Shown here: positions 33,995 through 41,503 of the stretch, piece by piece
How the letters are laid out: each line of letters opens with the position of its first letter
Numbering within the stretch: position 1 is the stretch's first letter
Assembly (NCBI GenBank): GCA_018644665.1
Contig: JABGQA010000138.1
Coordinates: 149,710-213,709, forward strand
Length of the DNA: 64,000 bases
Direction: 5' to 3'
Origin: Candidatus Poribacteria bacterium
Lineage (GTDB): Bacteria > Poribacteria > WGA-4E > GCA-2687025
The notes under the pieces: generated by a model
What the model saw: only the letters and a program-made list of their open reading frames with translations
Told to the model about the DNA's origin: nothing
Database searches by the model: none
Position numbers and translations under genes: made by a program

Positions 33995-35081
33995 CCTGGA
34001 ATGCCTCAATCCCCATTTCGAGACGGCTCAGGACCGTATTCTGATTCGTAGTAGCTTGATCGGTTGTGGCTAGGAAATCACTGTCGGTGAGCAACGCGTC
34101 ATACTTCGCTCTCAGACCGGCCGCATCTGTGATGTCCGCCTTCGCGAGCCTCGTCGCGACGCCAATCATGACTCCATCGAAGACCGCAGCGTTGAGACGA
34201 CCGTGCGGCTTGAAGGCGTCGTTGCCAACGGCGCCGTGAATGGCCCGGATCGACCGCACAAAGGTCTCGTGCACCGTCGCCCGCGAAATGCCAGCCCCAA
34301 AGTTCCGATGCCGCTTTAGGAAGTCGTTGAGGAACTGCTTCATGGGTTCCTCGTATCCGCCGCTCGCATGGTACAGCGCCGTGACCCTAAGGATCAGCTC
34401 CTGGTCCTTCATGCGTGAATGGCGCGCGCCGAATATATCCCTCCAGTCGTCATCGCTGTTCAGTTCTTGCAGCAAGTCTACGAACTGACCTTGGTACAGA
34501 CAGTTGCGTATTTCATGCGGGTACAGCGGCGTCATGCCGGAATTCAGCCGCTCAAACACGTGGTAGATGCTGCTGTGATCATCCGTGGGTTCTTCCTGCC
34601 TCACGATGAATGCGTGGAGCAACGAGTCGTCCAGAGTACGCTTCTGCTCCGGCCCAAGCGTGTCGTACGTCAAGCCCTGCATATCGTCACGCACGCCCTT
34701 GAGCGCGAACGTCGGCTTTCCCTTGAACGATCCAGAACAGAAGTATTGGATGGAGCGAAGCCGTTGCTGGCCATCTATGACGACGAGGCGCTTGTCCTCG
34801 TCCCTCCAGAGGAAGATCGTGGGCGTTGGTAGACCGATAAGCAGCGACTCGACAAACCGAGACGCACGCTCCTGGCTCCAGACGTAGCCCCGCTGGAACT
34901 CGGGTATGTAGATATTCCCTTCCTCCAGCCGTTTCACGAGACCATCGACGGGCATGTCCGCACCGAACGTCATGACGTCGTAGTTGGCGGGCAACGTCAT
35001 AGATTCGTCATCGGACCCGTCCTCAATTGCCTCCTCGTCGAGCATCGCGCCGAGTGTCAGCTGCTCAGTAGCCATGTCCAC
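33984..35081 (-). CDS. DUF262 (GmrS/ParB-like N-terminal) domain protein
   Basis: 365 aa from a GTG at 35081 (GAGGGGG upstream); the ATG two codons later (35075) is equally possible. The N-terminal DUF262 domain has IPEFQRGYVWSQERASRFVE and the nucleotide-handling DGQQRLRS motif (103-110), as in GmrS, the NTPase half of the GmrSD type IV restriction enzymes. The C-terminal part is helical (NDFLKRHRNF, then FVRSIRAIHG) and has no DUF1524 HNH nuclease, so the nuclease function may be supplied by the HEPN partner. The pair looks like an anti-phage or toxin module. Low GC like its partner. Confidence 0.85.
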   Translation of the reverse strand: MDMATEQLTLGAMLDEEAIEDGSDDESMTLPANYDVMTFGADMPVDGLVKRLEEGNIYIPEFQRGYVWSQERASRFVESLLIGLPTPTIFLWRDEDKRLVVIDGQQRLRSIQYFCSGSFKGKPTFALKGVRDDMQGLTYDTLGPEQKRTLDDSLLHAFIVRQEEPTDDHSSIYHVFERLNSGMTPLYPHEIRNCLYQGQFVDLLQELNSDDDWRDIFGARHSRMKDQELILRVTALYHASGGYEEPMKQFLNDFLKRHRNFGAGISRATVHETFVRSIRAIHGAVGNDAFKPHGRLNAAVFDGVMIGVATRLAKADITDAAGLRAKYDALLTDSDFLATTDQATTNQNTVLSRLEMGIEAFQDAV

Positions 35082-35188
35082 CTATGCCCCCTCAATGCGT
35101 CGAGCCGAGACTCGCCCGTGCCGATATGCTACTCGCCGCGATGTGCGAGCACCAGCGCCCGGCGACCGCGCGGCTCTGCAAACGCCGC

Positions 35189-35977
35189 TTACGGAAACCG
35201 GTCAACGGTGCCGCCAATATCCTCCAACCGGAAAAGACGACGCCCGTCTTCGGAGAGGCCGTCATAGGTCTCTTGGGGGATGCCGATGGGCGGGTAGCTC
35301 GTGCGCAGCCAGTGGCGCGCGTGGATCATCGCCATGTTCGGTCGTGGGGCGTCGGAGCGGTTCGGCGTTCCGCGATGCCACATGCGGATGTCGCGGATTA
35401 GCAGCGACCCGCGGGGCATGATGCACGGCTTCGAGTCCATCGACTCGGCGAGTTCGTGCATGTTCGCGTCCTCGGGCATGAGATGCGTGCCGCCCGGCCA
35501 TATCTCGACGGGGCCGTTATCCTCGCGGAAGTCCACGAGGGGCACGTTCAGCACGACGGCGAACGTCGGCGGAGCTACCGGCATGCCGGGGAAGAGACGA
35601 TGTATGTCAGAGTGCACCGCCTGGTACTCCGAGCCCGGCATCGGCGTATCCGACGCGAAGTACTGACACACGCAGTCGTCGCCGAGCAGCGCCTTGATGA
35701 CGGGCAGCGCGAACGGGCTGGTGATGACCTGCGGCGCGTTGAACGGCGCGGCAAACGGCAGGTGCGTCTGGTACCGGTTCGTCCCACGGTTGTCGTCGGT
35801 GGCGGCCGTGTAGTCGCGGAACAGCCGCATGAAGTCCTCGTGCAACTCGTCGACGACATCGCTGGGCAGCACGCCCTCGAAGACGACGAACCCGTTCACG
35901 CGCACCTGCTGTACCGCGAGGCGCAGCGTCTCGGGGTCGAGGGCGTTCGCGTCGAGTTCGGCCTGTGTGAGTAGCAT
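35189..35977 (-). CDS. Phytanoyl-CoA dioxygenase family protein
   Basis: 262 aa. The Fe(II) facial triad is H122-S-D124 in YQAVHSDIH and H201 in RMWHRG; a nearby basic residue (R/N region PNRSDAPRPN) should bind 2-oxoglutarate. Members hydroxylate diverse small molecules and are expanded in Poribacteria and relatives. The substrate is unknown. It is 6 nt downstream of the oxidoreductase gene, so the two form an operon, perhaps acting on one compound. Cytoplasmic. Confidence 0.9.
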   Translation of the reverse strand: MLLTQAELDANALDPETLRLAVQQVRVNGFVVFEGVLPSDVVDELHEDFMRLFRDYTAATDDNRGTNRYQTHLPFAAPFNAPQVITSPFALPVIKALLGDDCVCQYFASDTPMPGSEYQAVHSDIHRLFPGMPVAPPTFAVVLNVPLVDFREDNGPVEIWPGGTHLMPEDANMHELAESMDSKPCIMPRGSLLIRDIRMWHRGTPNRSDAPRPNMAMIHARHWLRTSYPPIGIPQETYDGLSEDGRRLFRLEDIGGTVDRFP

Positions 35978-35983
35978 GGCTCT

Positions 35984-37045
35984 CTATTCGGGCATGTCCG
36001 CTGTGGTGGTCAGCTCGACGGTTTTGCCGACGCTCCCCGCCTCGAGCCCGGCGAGCAGCACTTCCGTGACGTGACGCGCAGTCCAGGCGTTCTCGACGGG
36101 CGGCTGTATCCCCCGCTCGATGCAGTCGTGCCAGTGCTCATGGAGGCCGCCGACGCCCTCGGTGAGTTCCACGGCTTCCGTCGCGACCGGCGCGGTCTCG
36201 CGGGTGTAGGAAGTCGGCGTGTACTTCGTGACAGAGGCGCCGTCCTCCCCTGGACTCATGAACTTCCCGGCAGTGCCGTGGATGCGGAACATGCCGGTCC
36301 GCGCGGGGTCGCACCAGCTCGTCTCCGCCGTGACGACGGCGCCGTTCTCCATCTGGCAGACGAGCGTCGCCACGTCGTCCAGATCGGTCGGCTTGTCGAA
36401 AGTAGTCACCATCGCGGCTACCCGGTTCACCGTGCCGAGCACGGCCACGACCTTGCTCGCCGCGTAGACGCCCATGTCGAACAGGGCCCCGACGCTCGCC
36501 TGCTTGGCGTCGAAGAACCACAGGTCTTCGTCCTTCTCGCCGAAGATGTCGCGGATCTCGGCGTAGTAGATCTCGGGGCCGCCGTGGCTGTGCCGGAAGT
36601 TGCCGCCAGACACCTTCCCGATCGCTCCGTCCGCGCACAGCTTGCGCAGCGTGTACTCGGCGTTCCCGAAATGAGGCATGCACTGCACGGTGCGATCCGT
36701 CTTCTCGACGGCAGCGACGAAGTCGTTCGCCTCAGCCATATCGCCTGTGAGCGGCTTCTGCATGAGCACATGCTTACCCGCCTCGATGGCGGCGATGCCC
36801 CACGATACATGCAACGGGTGCGGCGTGCCGATCACCACGGCGTCGACGGAATCGTCGGCGATCACGTCATCGTAGCTCTGCGTCCAATTGGGAATGTCGA
36901 ACTGCTCGCAGAGCTGCGTGAGCCGATGCTCCTTCCGGCCGCTTACCAGGCAGAGCTCGAAATCGTCGTTCTTCGCCAGGTCCGGCAGATGTAGACGGGC
37001 AACGATCCCACCAGCGCCGATGACGCCAATACGCACCTTGGACAT
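35984..37045 (-). CDS. Gfo/Idh/MocA-family oxidoreductase
   Basis: 353 aa with GGAGG 6 nt before the ATG. NAD(P)-binding GVIGAGGIVARLHLP at the N terminus; substrate-side catalytic motif MQKP (K97-P98). The C-terminal GFO_IDH_MocA_C domain has NFRHSHGGPEIYYAE and DMGVYAASKVVAVLG. It oxidises or reduces a sugar, inositol or related polyol. Operon with the phytanoyl-CoA dioxygenase. Paralogue of the gene at 46647 but not close. Confidence 0.92.
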   Translation of the reverse strand: MSKVRIGVIGAGGIVARLHLPDLAKNDDFELCLVSGRKEHRLTQLCEQFDIPNWTQSYDDVIADDSVDAVVIGTPHPLHVSWGIAAIEAGKHVLMQKPLTGDMAEANDFVAAVEKTDRTVQCMPHFGNAEYTLRKLCADGAIGKVSGGNFRHSHGGPEIYYAEIRDIFGEKDEDLWFFDAKQASVGALFDMGVYAASKVVAVLGTVNRVAAMVTTFDKPTDLDDVATLVCQMENGAVVTAETSWCDPARTGMFRIHGTAGKFMSPGEDGASVTKYTPTSYTRETAPVATEAVELTEGVGGLHEHWHDCIERGIQPPVENAWTARHVTEVLLAGLEAGSVGKTVELTTTADMPE

Positions 37046-37426
37046 GCATGCCTCCGTATTCCTGATAGATGTGGGCGTGAAGCGAGATTAGGGTATGAGA
37101 TGTCCGGTATGCGGGCAAGACGGGACGGTGAGAAGGGAGCGTCTACGGGCCGCAGGGCAGCGCGACCCGCAGTGGGCACGGGCGGCCTCCCGGCGTGGCG
37201 CCGGACAGCGGCGCCGTACCCACTGCGCCGGCAGGCTTCGCCTAGCGACGGAAGTCCCGCCTCCCGCCGATTCACTCGCCGTCGATGCGACGGTTGCGCG
37301 GGTCAGCCCAGCCCATGCTGCCGTTCTGCGGGATCTCCTCGGCGGCGGGTGTGCCGAACTTATTGCCGAACGGGTTCCGACGGCCGGCCTCTCTGCGTAA
37401 CCAACCGGACGACCCGACGGCGACGA
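37046..37426. other. Intergenic region, possible small zinc-ribbon ORF
   Basis: 381 bp. A plus-strand frame 37095-37400 begins RCPVCGQDGTVRRERLRAAG, a zinc-knuckle-like start, but lacks a second Cys pair and has an arginine-rich middle. I treat it as unproven. The promoter of the oxidoreductase operon must be here. Confidence 0.35.
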
Positions 37427-38554
37427 TCAGTTGATCGCCTGTGCGGCGCTTTCCATCTCGGCCGCGGCCTGACTCTCCAGGTCGACGATCTCCTCAATCA
37501 CGCGGGCCAACGCGTCCCGCCCCGTGACGGACGCGATCGCTTCCTCGCTCAGGTCCACGCCTTCGAGCGCCTTCACGACCGCCTCATAGCCCCGGGCGGC
37601 GGCGCCCAGACGCGTCGCCACGGACTCGGGATGGCGCTCGCCCATCGCGTCGAGGTACCGGACCGCGCTGCGTCGGTTGATCGCCAATTGGTAGACGACA
37701 TTGCGGTGCCAACGCGCCTGCCCGAGATGTTCCGTGTCTTGCAGCGCGGCGATCCAGGCGGCGTACGACCTGACGCCGGTGCGCCAATACTTGCCGTACC
37801 CCGCGTGGCGCACGGGGTAGGCGCCTGCGTCAGGGCCGAGCACCCTGTCCTGATGTAACGCCACGGCGTATCGAAGCGCCTCGACGTCGGCGGCCTTCCG
37901 ATCGATCTTCGCGGAACGGTCGCCCGGCGCAAGCAGCGTGTAGGGGTAGCCATCTTCCAGTCGCTCTATCTCGCGCCTCTCGCCGCACGCCCAGGCGCCC
38001 TTGATGGGCGGATCCCCCTCGTCCACACCGGTCACGACGAAGAACGTGCCCACCTGTGCGAGACACGGCCGCCCTTCCGCCAGGGCCGCCTCGAGCGTGG
38101 GCGCCAGTCGACTCTTGTAGAACTGGGCGGGGTCTTCGCGGTATTCGACCTGTGCGCCGTGGTCGTCTCCGATGGTGACGTCGCGGAGCTCCCGGCCGAC
38201 CGCCTGTTCCAGGAAGTCCAGCCGGATCGTCATGCCCACGGGCTCCAGCGGCCACCACCCGACATCCACCGCGCCGTCGATGAGGTTGATGCTGTCCTCT
38301 TCGCCTTGCGCGATGAACGCCTGCCCTGAGTCGCCCATGATCGTGTCGTAGTCGACCTCGTGCCCGAGGTAGCTGAGGACCAGCGCGAGTCCCCGGGCAT
38401 AGCTGTTGTTGTTCGCGACTCCCTCGGGAATCCACTCCGCGAGCCTCGCGTGTGCGGCGATGTTGTCGGCGTCTGGGGCCGCCTCGTTCGCCACAGCCGT
38501 ACCGGCCGTCACCCCGTAGACGCACATTCCGAAAGTGAGAATCCACCTAGCCAT
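37427..38554 (-). CDS. Secreted C39-peptidase-like protein lacking catalytic residues
   Basis: 375 aa. Signal peptide about 1-22. Residues 48-85 resemble the start of BtrH/C39-type papain folds (SYARGLALVLSYLGHEVDYD, then MGDSGQAF), but the nucleophile position holds S51, not Cys. The HFVV(V)TG position, normally the catalytic His, is TFFVVTG with F171/F172. The fold may be kept for binding. The second half is helical (AAWIAALQDTEHLGQARWHR). Such proteins occur in several uncultured phyla with unknown function. Alone in its transcript. Confidence 0.6.
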   Translation of the reverse strand: MARWILTFGMCVYGVTAGTAVANEAAPDADNIAAHARLAEWIPEGVANNNSYARGLALVLSYLGHEVDYDTIMGDSGQAFIAQGEEDSINLIDGAVDVGWWPLEPVGMTIRLDFLEQAVGRELRDVTIGDDHGAQVEYREDPAQFYKSRLAPTLEAALAEGRPCLAQVGTFFVVTGVDEGDPPIKGAWACGERREIERLEDGYPYTLLAPGDRSAKIDRKAADVEALRYAVALHQDRVLGPDAGAYPVRHAGYGKYWRTGVRSYAAWIAALQDTEHLGQARWHRNVVYQLAINRRSAVRYLDAMGERHPESVATRLGAAARGYEAVVKALEGVDLSEEAIASVTGRDALARVIEEIVDLESQAAAEMESAAQAIN

Positions 38555-38685
38555 GTTGCCGTCGCCTTCCTAGCTCGTGTGCGGCCCTTCCCCAGGGCCG
38601 GTCGCGGTCGGCGTCTTCGGCGCCTCGCGCGTCGGTAGGGCGTTCCTTTGGCGCGCCGCCATGGACGTCGGCCGGCGTATCTGCA

Positions 38686-39063
38686 TCAGCCACCTACCCA
38701 GGAGAGTTTCTCGTCCTCCCAGATGACCCCGTCCGGTGGGAAACGCTCGGGGTCGTCGAGGCTGCCGGTCGTGATGCCGATGTCTGAATCGCCGTCGGAG
38801 CCGTAGGTGAGCTGCGTGCCGCATCGACCACAGAACCCACGTCGCGTGGGCACGCCATCGCCGCGGGTGTACGCATAGATGGTCGGCTCGCCGTGGGTGA
38901 ACGCGAGGCCGCCCGGCGCAACCAGCACCCACGCCACGGACGGCGCTCCGCCGGCCCGGCGGCAGTTCCCGCAGTGACACAGTCCTCCACGTGTCACCTT
39001 CCCTGCGAGCTGGTACCGCACATCGCCGCAGAGACAGCCGCCGTCTACGGGATTCGTGTCCAT
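38686..39063 (-). CDS. GFA-family zinc protein (glutathione-dependent formaldehyde-activating enzyme-like)
   Basis: 125 aa. The structural and catalytic zinc ligands are present: C10 and C12 (GGCLCGDV), C29, C31 and C34 (CHCGNC), and a CGRCG pair near residue 80. Members are often called S-(hydroxymethyl)glutathione synthase or CENP-V/GFA domain proteins; most have no proven activity. Cytoplasmic. Single gene between the C39-like gene and a broken VOC gene. Confidence 0.88.
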   Translation of the reverse strand: MDTNPVDGGCLCGDVRYQLAGKVTRGGLCHCGNCRRAGGAPSVAWVLVAPGGLAFTHGEPTIYAYTRGDGVPTRRGFCGRCGTQLTYGSDGDSDIGITTGSLDDPERFPPDGVIWEDEKLSWVGG

Positions 39064-39184
39064 TGTCTTCCCTGTTCGCCTACGCGCACTCTAACGCCGA
39101 ACTCGCCGGCCCCGTGTCATGTGCGCGACCTCGCCGTGGGTGATCGCGATGTCGTAACGGGAATGGGCGCCCGGCGGACGGGCG

Positions 39185-39547
39185 TCAATCGCCAACAGCC
39201 GTGACGAGGCCGATGAGCGTGCCTTCTACACAACGGACGTAGGAGATCGTCCCGCCCCACGGTGGCGACCACGGCTCCGTGACCGCTGTGGCGCCTGCCT
39301 CGACTGCTCGCCGGAACGCCGAGCTGACATCGTCGGTGGTGAATGCGAGTTCGATTGCCGTGTTCGGCTCGCCCGGTTCGTAGGCTCCTCGCGTCACGAA
39401 ATCCGCGCAAGCGTAGGACGCGAACGCAAGCGTCGCGTCGCCTGTGTCCAACTCACCGGACCCGCATCCCTCGTCCTAGAACTTGGTGGCGTCTGCGAAA
39501 ACGCACTCGGCGGGGACATTATCCACGAACACGACCGCAGCGGCGAA
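39185..39547 (-). pseudogene. Degenerate VOC (glyoxalase-like) gene with in-frame stops
   Basis: One frame gives FAAAVVFVDNVPAECVF, a VOC start (VxYVDDV pattern), then a TAG at 39476-39478, then EGCGSGELDTGDATLAFAS and the rest of a VOC C-terminal half to the stop at 39185. Upstream of the first piece is another TAG (39548-39550), and the stretch between the two pieces is shorter than in intact homologues. The intact-looking half has no start codon or ribosome site except a TTG at 39451. I read it as a decayed gene. Confidence 0.6.
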
Positions 39548-39601
39548 CTACACTGCCGCCTCCCTCCCTGATGGATGTGCGCGTCTCAGCGGCGGATGGC
39601 G

Positions 39602-40003
39602 TCACTCGACCCATCGCCACTCGTCCAGGTTGTCCGTGACATCGATGACGTTACCGTCCGGGTCGGCGACTTTATACGACCCCGCGGGAGCATCCTCCTG
39701 CGCCACAACGTTGCGCAGCTTCACGTCATCTCGCAGCACGGTAGCGCCGGCGTCCCGCAGACGCTGCCACAGTTCTGCCGCGTCCGGCACGATGATGCCG
39801 AAGTGGATGTATTCCTCGCCCTCCTCGAGACGCGGACGCTCGCCCGCGTGTGGAAGGAGCGTCATGTTGAGGGCGCCGTCGCTCAGGTCGATGCTCAGGC
39901 CGTCCGGCCGATAATCGACGAAGCTGAACCCGAGCAACTCATAGAAGCGCCTGGACGCCTCTGCATCCGCGCACCGAAGCGCGATGTGTCGCAACCGTGC
40001 CAT
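39602..40003 (-). CDS. VOC superfamily (glyoxalase/bleomycin-resistance-like) protein
   Basis: The ATG at 40003 has AGGAGA 6 nt upstream. 133 aa with two beta-alpha-beta-beta-beta units: RLRHIALRCADAEASRRFYE at the start and EEYIHFGIIVPDAAELWQR in the middle, ending VADPDGNVIDVTD. H6, an acidic residue near the end of the first half, H95-region and E/D near 125 could hold a metal. Lactoylglutathione lyase or dioxygenase-type chemistry cannot be chosen from sequence. It sits beside a broken VOC gene on the same strand. Confidence 0.88.
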   Translation of the reverse strand: MARLRHIALRCADAEASRRFYELLGFSFVDYRPDGLSIDLSDGALNMTLLPHAGERPRLEEGEEYIHFGIIVPDAAELWQRLRDAGATVLRDDVKLRNVVAQEDAPAGSYKVADPDGNVIDVTDNLDEWRWVE

Positions 40004-40094
40004 CTCGTATCTCCTGTTCCTGGTAGTGAACGCCGCGTCGGATACTAGCGTGATTGCGGCCGGGCCATAAGTGGGCCGAATACTGAGTGTCAAC

Positions 40095-40124
40095 TTGACC
40101 GGTTTCCGGCCGGTTTGGTAGAGT
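40095..40124 (+). promoter_or_regulatory. Possible sigma-70 promoter for the DUF5683 gene
   Basis: TTGACC (40095-40100) and TAGAGT (40119-40124) are separated by 18 bp. The spacer has CCGG repeats. It would start transcription about 38 nt before the TTG start codon. Confidence 0.4.
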
Positions 40125-40168
40125 GACGCATACCCTACCGCACGGGCCTGGGTCGGAGAGCTGAGTCG

Positions 40169-40771
40169 TTGAAGCCATTCCTGCTACTAGTCTGTCTGTG
40201 TGTGGTCGCCGGGCCGCTCCATGCGCAAACCTTCCGTCCCAGCACACAGTCCGAGCCGGACGCTGCGGCTGAGGCCGCGGAGCGGGAGGCCATCGAGGCC
40301 GCGCGCGCCGCGGAGGAGAAGGCCCTGGGGCTCGTGCCTCCGTACAACGCTCTTGTGCGCTCTGCCATCGTGCCGGGCTGGGGTCAGTTCACCATACGCC
40401 AGCCGGTACAGGGGACGGTGTTTATGGCCGGCGCGGCAGGGCTTCTGGCGGGTTGGTGGGTCACCCGTCGTGACTTTCGAAACATCTACAACAACGAGTA
40501 TCTGCCAGCCATTGCGGCGTACGGGCTGACCTCCGACGAGGCCGAAGCGCTCTACGCCACCTCCAACGAACGGTTCAAGGTGAGTCAGACGTTCCTGTTC
40601 AGCGCCCTGGGTCTGTGGGCGTTTGGCTTGATTGACGCGTATATCGACGCGAACATCTATAACGCAGAGCGACGTGCGGAACAGGTGATCGAGCAGGGGC
40701 GCGACCTGCGGAACATCCAGGTGGACTGGGAAAGCGCCGCGCCGACTCTAAGCCTGAACTTCGCATTCTAG
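40169..40771 (+). CDS. Membrane protein with DUF5683 domain
   Basis: TTG start at 40169 with GGAGAG 8 nt upstream. 200 aa. Signal-like N terminus (1-19), an acidic-alanine helix (30-52), then the DUF5683 signature RSAIVPGWGQFTIRQPVQGT. Two transmembrane segments follow (about 88-105 and 140-160), separated by a stretch ending SNERFKVSQTF. DUF5683 proteins are common in FCB bacteria next to envelope genes; function unknown. The lipoprotein gene follows after 31 nt, so they may be co-transcribed. Confidence 0.75.
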   Translation: MKPFLLLVCLCVVAGPLHAQTFRPSTQSEPDAAAEAAEREAIEAARAAEEKALGLVPPYNALVRSAIVPGWGQFTIRQPVQGTVFMAGAAGLLAGWWVTRRDFRNIYNNEYLPAIAAYGLTSDEAEALYATSNERFKVSQTFLFSALGLWAFGLIDAYIDANIYNAERRAEQVIEQGRDLRNIQVDWESAAPTLSLNFAF

Positions 40772-40802
40772 GGAACGGCGGAAGCCGGGAGGGGTAGGGA
40801 CT

Positions 40803-41399
40803 ATGCAACGGACACGGCGCGCGATAGGGTTGACCCTCGCGCTAAGCGTCGTCGGTCTGGCGGCCGTGGGACTCGCCGGATGTGGCGACGTGGACAAGCC
40901 GCAGGACCAGGACCCGGTCCTCGCGGAGATCAGCGCGATTCTACGCGACCAGTGGCAAAAGGGCTACATGACCGAGGACGTCGAGCTGTACATGTCGGCG
41001 TATTGGGGCGAAGGCTTCCTGTACGAGTCCGACATGGGCACCGACGCCGATCCGACCGACGACCTGATCTTCGACGACATCACCCTGGAACGCGACGCCG
41101 CGATCCGCGTTTTCGGCCAGTTCCAGGACATCGAGATCGAGATATCCGAGCCCCCCGAAATACAGGCGCTCAACGACGAGAAGACGCGCTACGAGGTCAA
41201 CAACCACTACCGCATCCAGCTCTTCGTCACCGAGGGAACGCTTGAGGGTGGCTTCACGGGCGCCTTCGCCGAGGGCGACTCGCGGTTCATCTTCGAGAAG
41301 CGCCTGAACCCCGCGACAAGCGAAGACGAGTGGCGCATCGTCGAATGGATCGACTTCGCGTTTACCGAGGAAGAGATCCGAGCCGCCAACGACCTCTAG
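40803..41399 (+). CDS. Lipoprotein of unknown function (NTF2/SnoaL-like length)
   Basis: 198 aa. Lipobox LAGC with C27 after a standard hydrophobic core. The mature part has an alpha+beta appearance: EISAILRDQWQKGYMTEDVE, then a QFQDIEIEISEPPEIQALND strand, and ends FEKRLNPATSEDEWRIVEWI. Spacing and size are consistent with an NTF2-like fold, but I cannot confirm it. Probably an envelope protein expressed with the DUF5683 gene. A 10-bp hairpin follows the stop at 14 nt. Confidence 0.7.
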   Translation: MQRTRRAIGLTLALSVVGLAAVGLAGCGDVDKPQDQDPVLAEISAILRDQWQKGYMTEDVELYMSAYWGEGFLYESDMGTDADPTDDLIFDDITLERDAAIRVFGQFQDIEIEISEPPEIQALNDEKTRYEVNNHYRIQLFVTEGTLEGGFTGAFAEGDSRFIFEKRLNPATSEDEWRIVEWIDFAFTEEEIRAANDL

Positions 41400-41412
41400 A
41401 CCCGACTCACAC

Positions 41413-41436
41413 GGCGAGGGGCGTCCGCCCCTCGCC
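41413..41436 (+). terminator. Perfect GC-rich stem-loop after the lipoprotein gene
   Basis: GGCGAGGGGC (41413-41422), loop GTCC, GCCCCTCGCC (41427-41436). Ten perfect base pairs, 14 nt after the stop. No U-tract. Confidence 0.6.
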
Positions 41437-41503
41437 CGCGAGCGTAGCGCTCCCCTCCCCGTTCTACACTGCGTCCTTACCACGCCCTCGGAGGCCACGT
41501 GCC

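Noticed and set aside
37095..37400. Zinc-ribbon gene beginning RCPVCG
   Set aside because: Only one Cys pair and an arginine-rich body; reported only as part of the intergenic entry.
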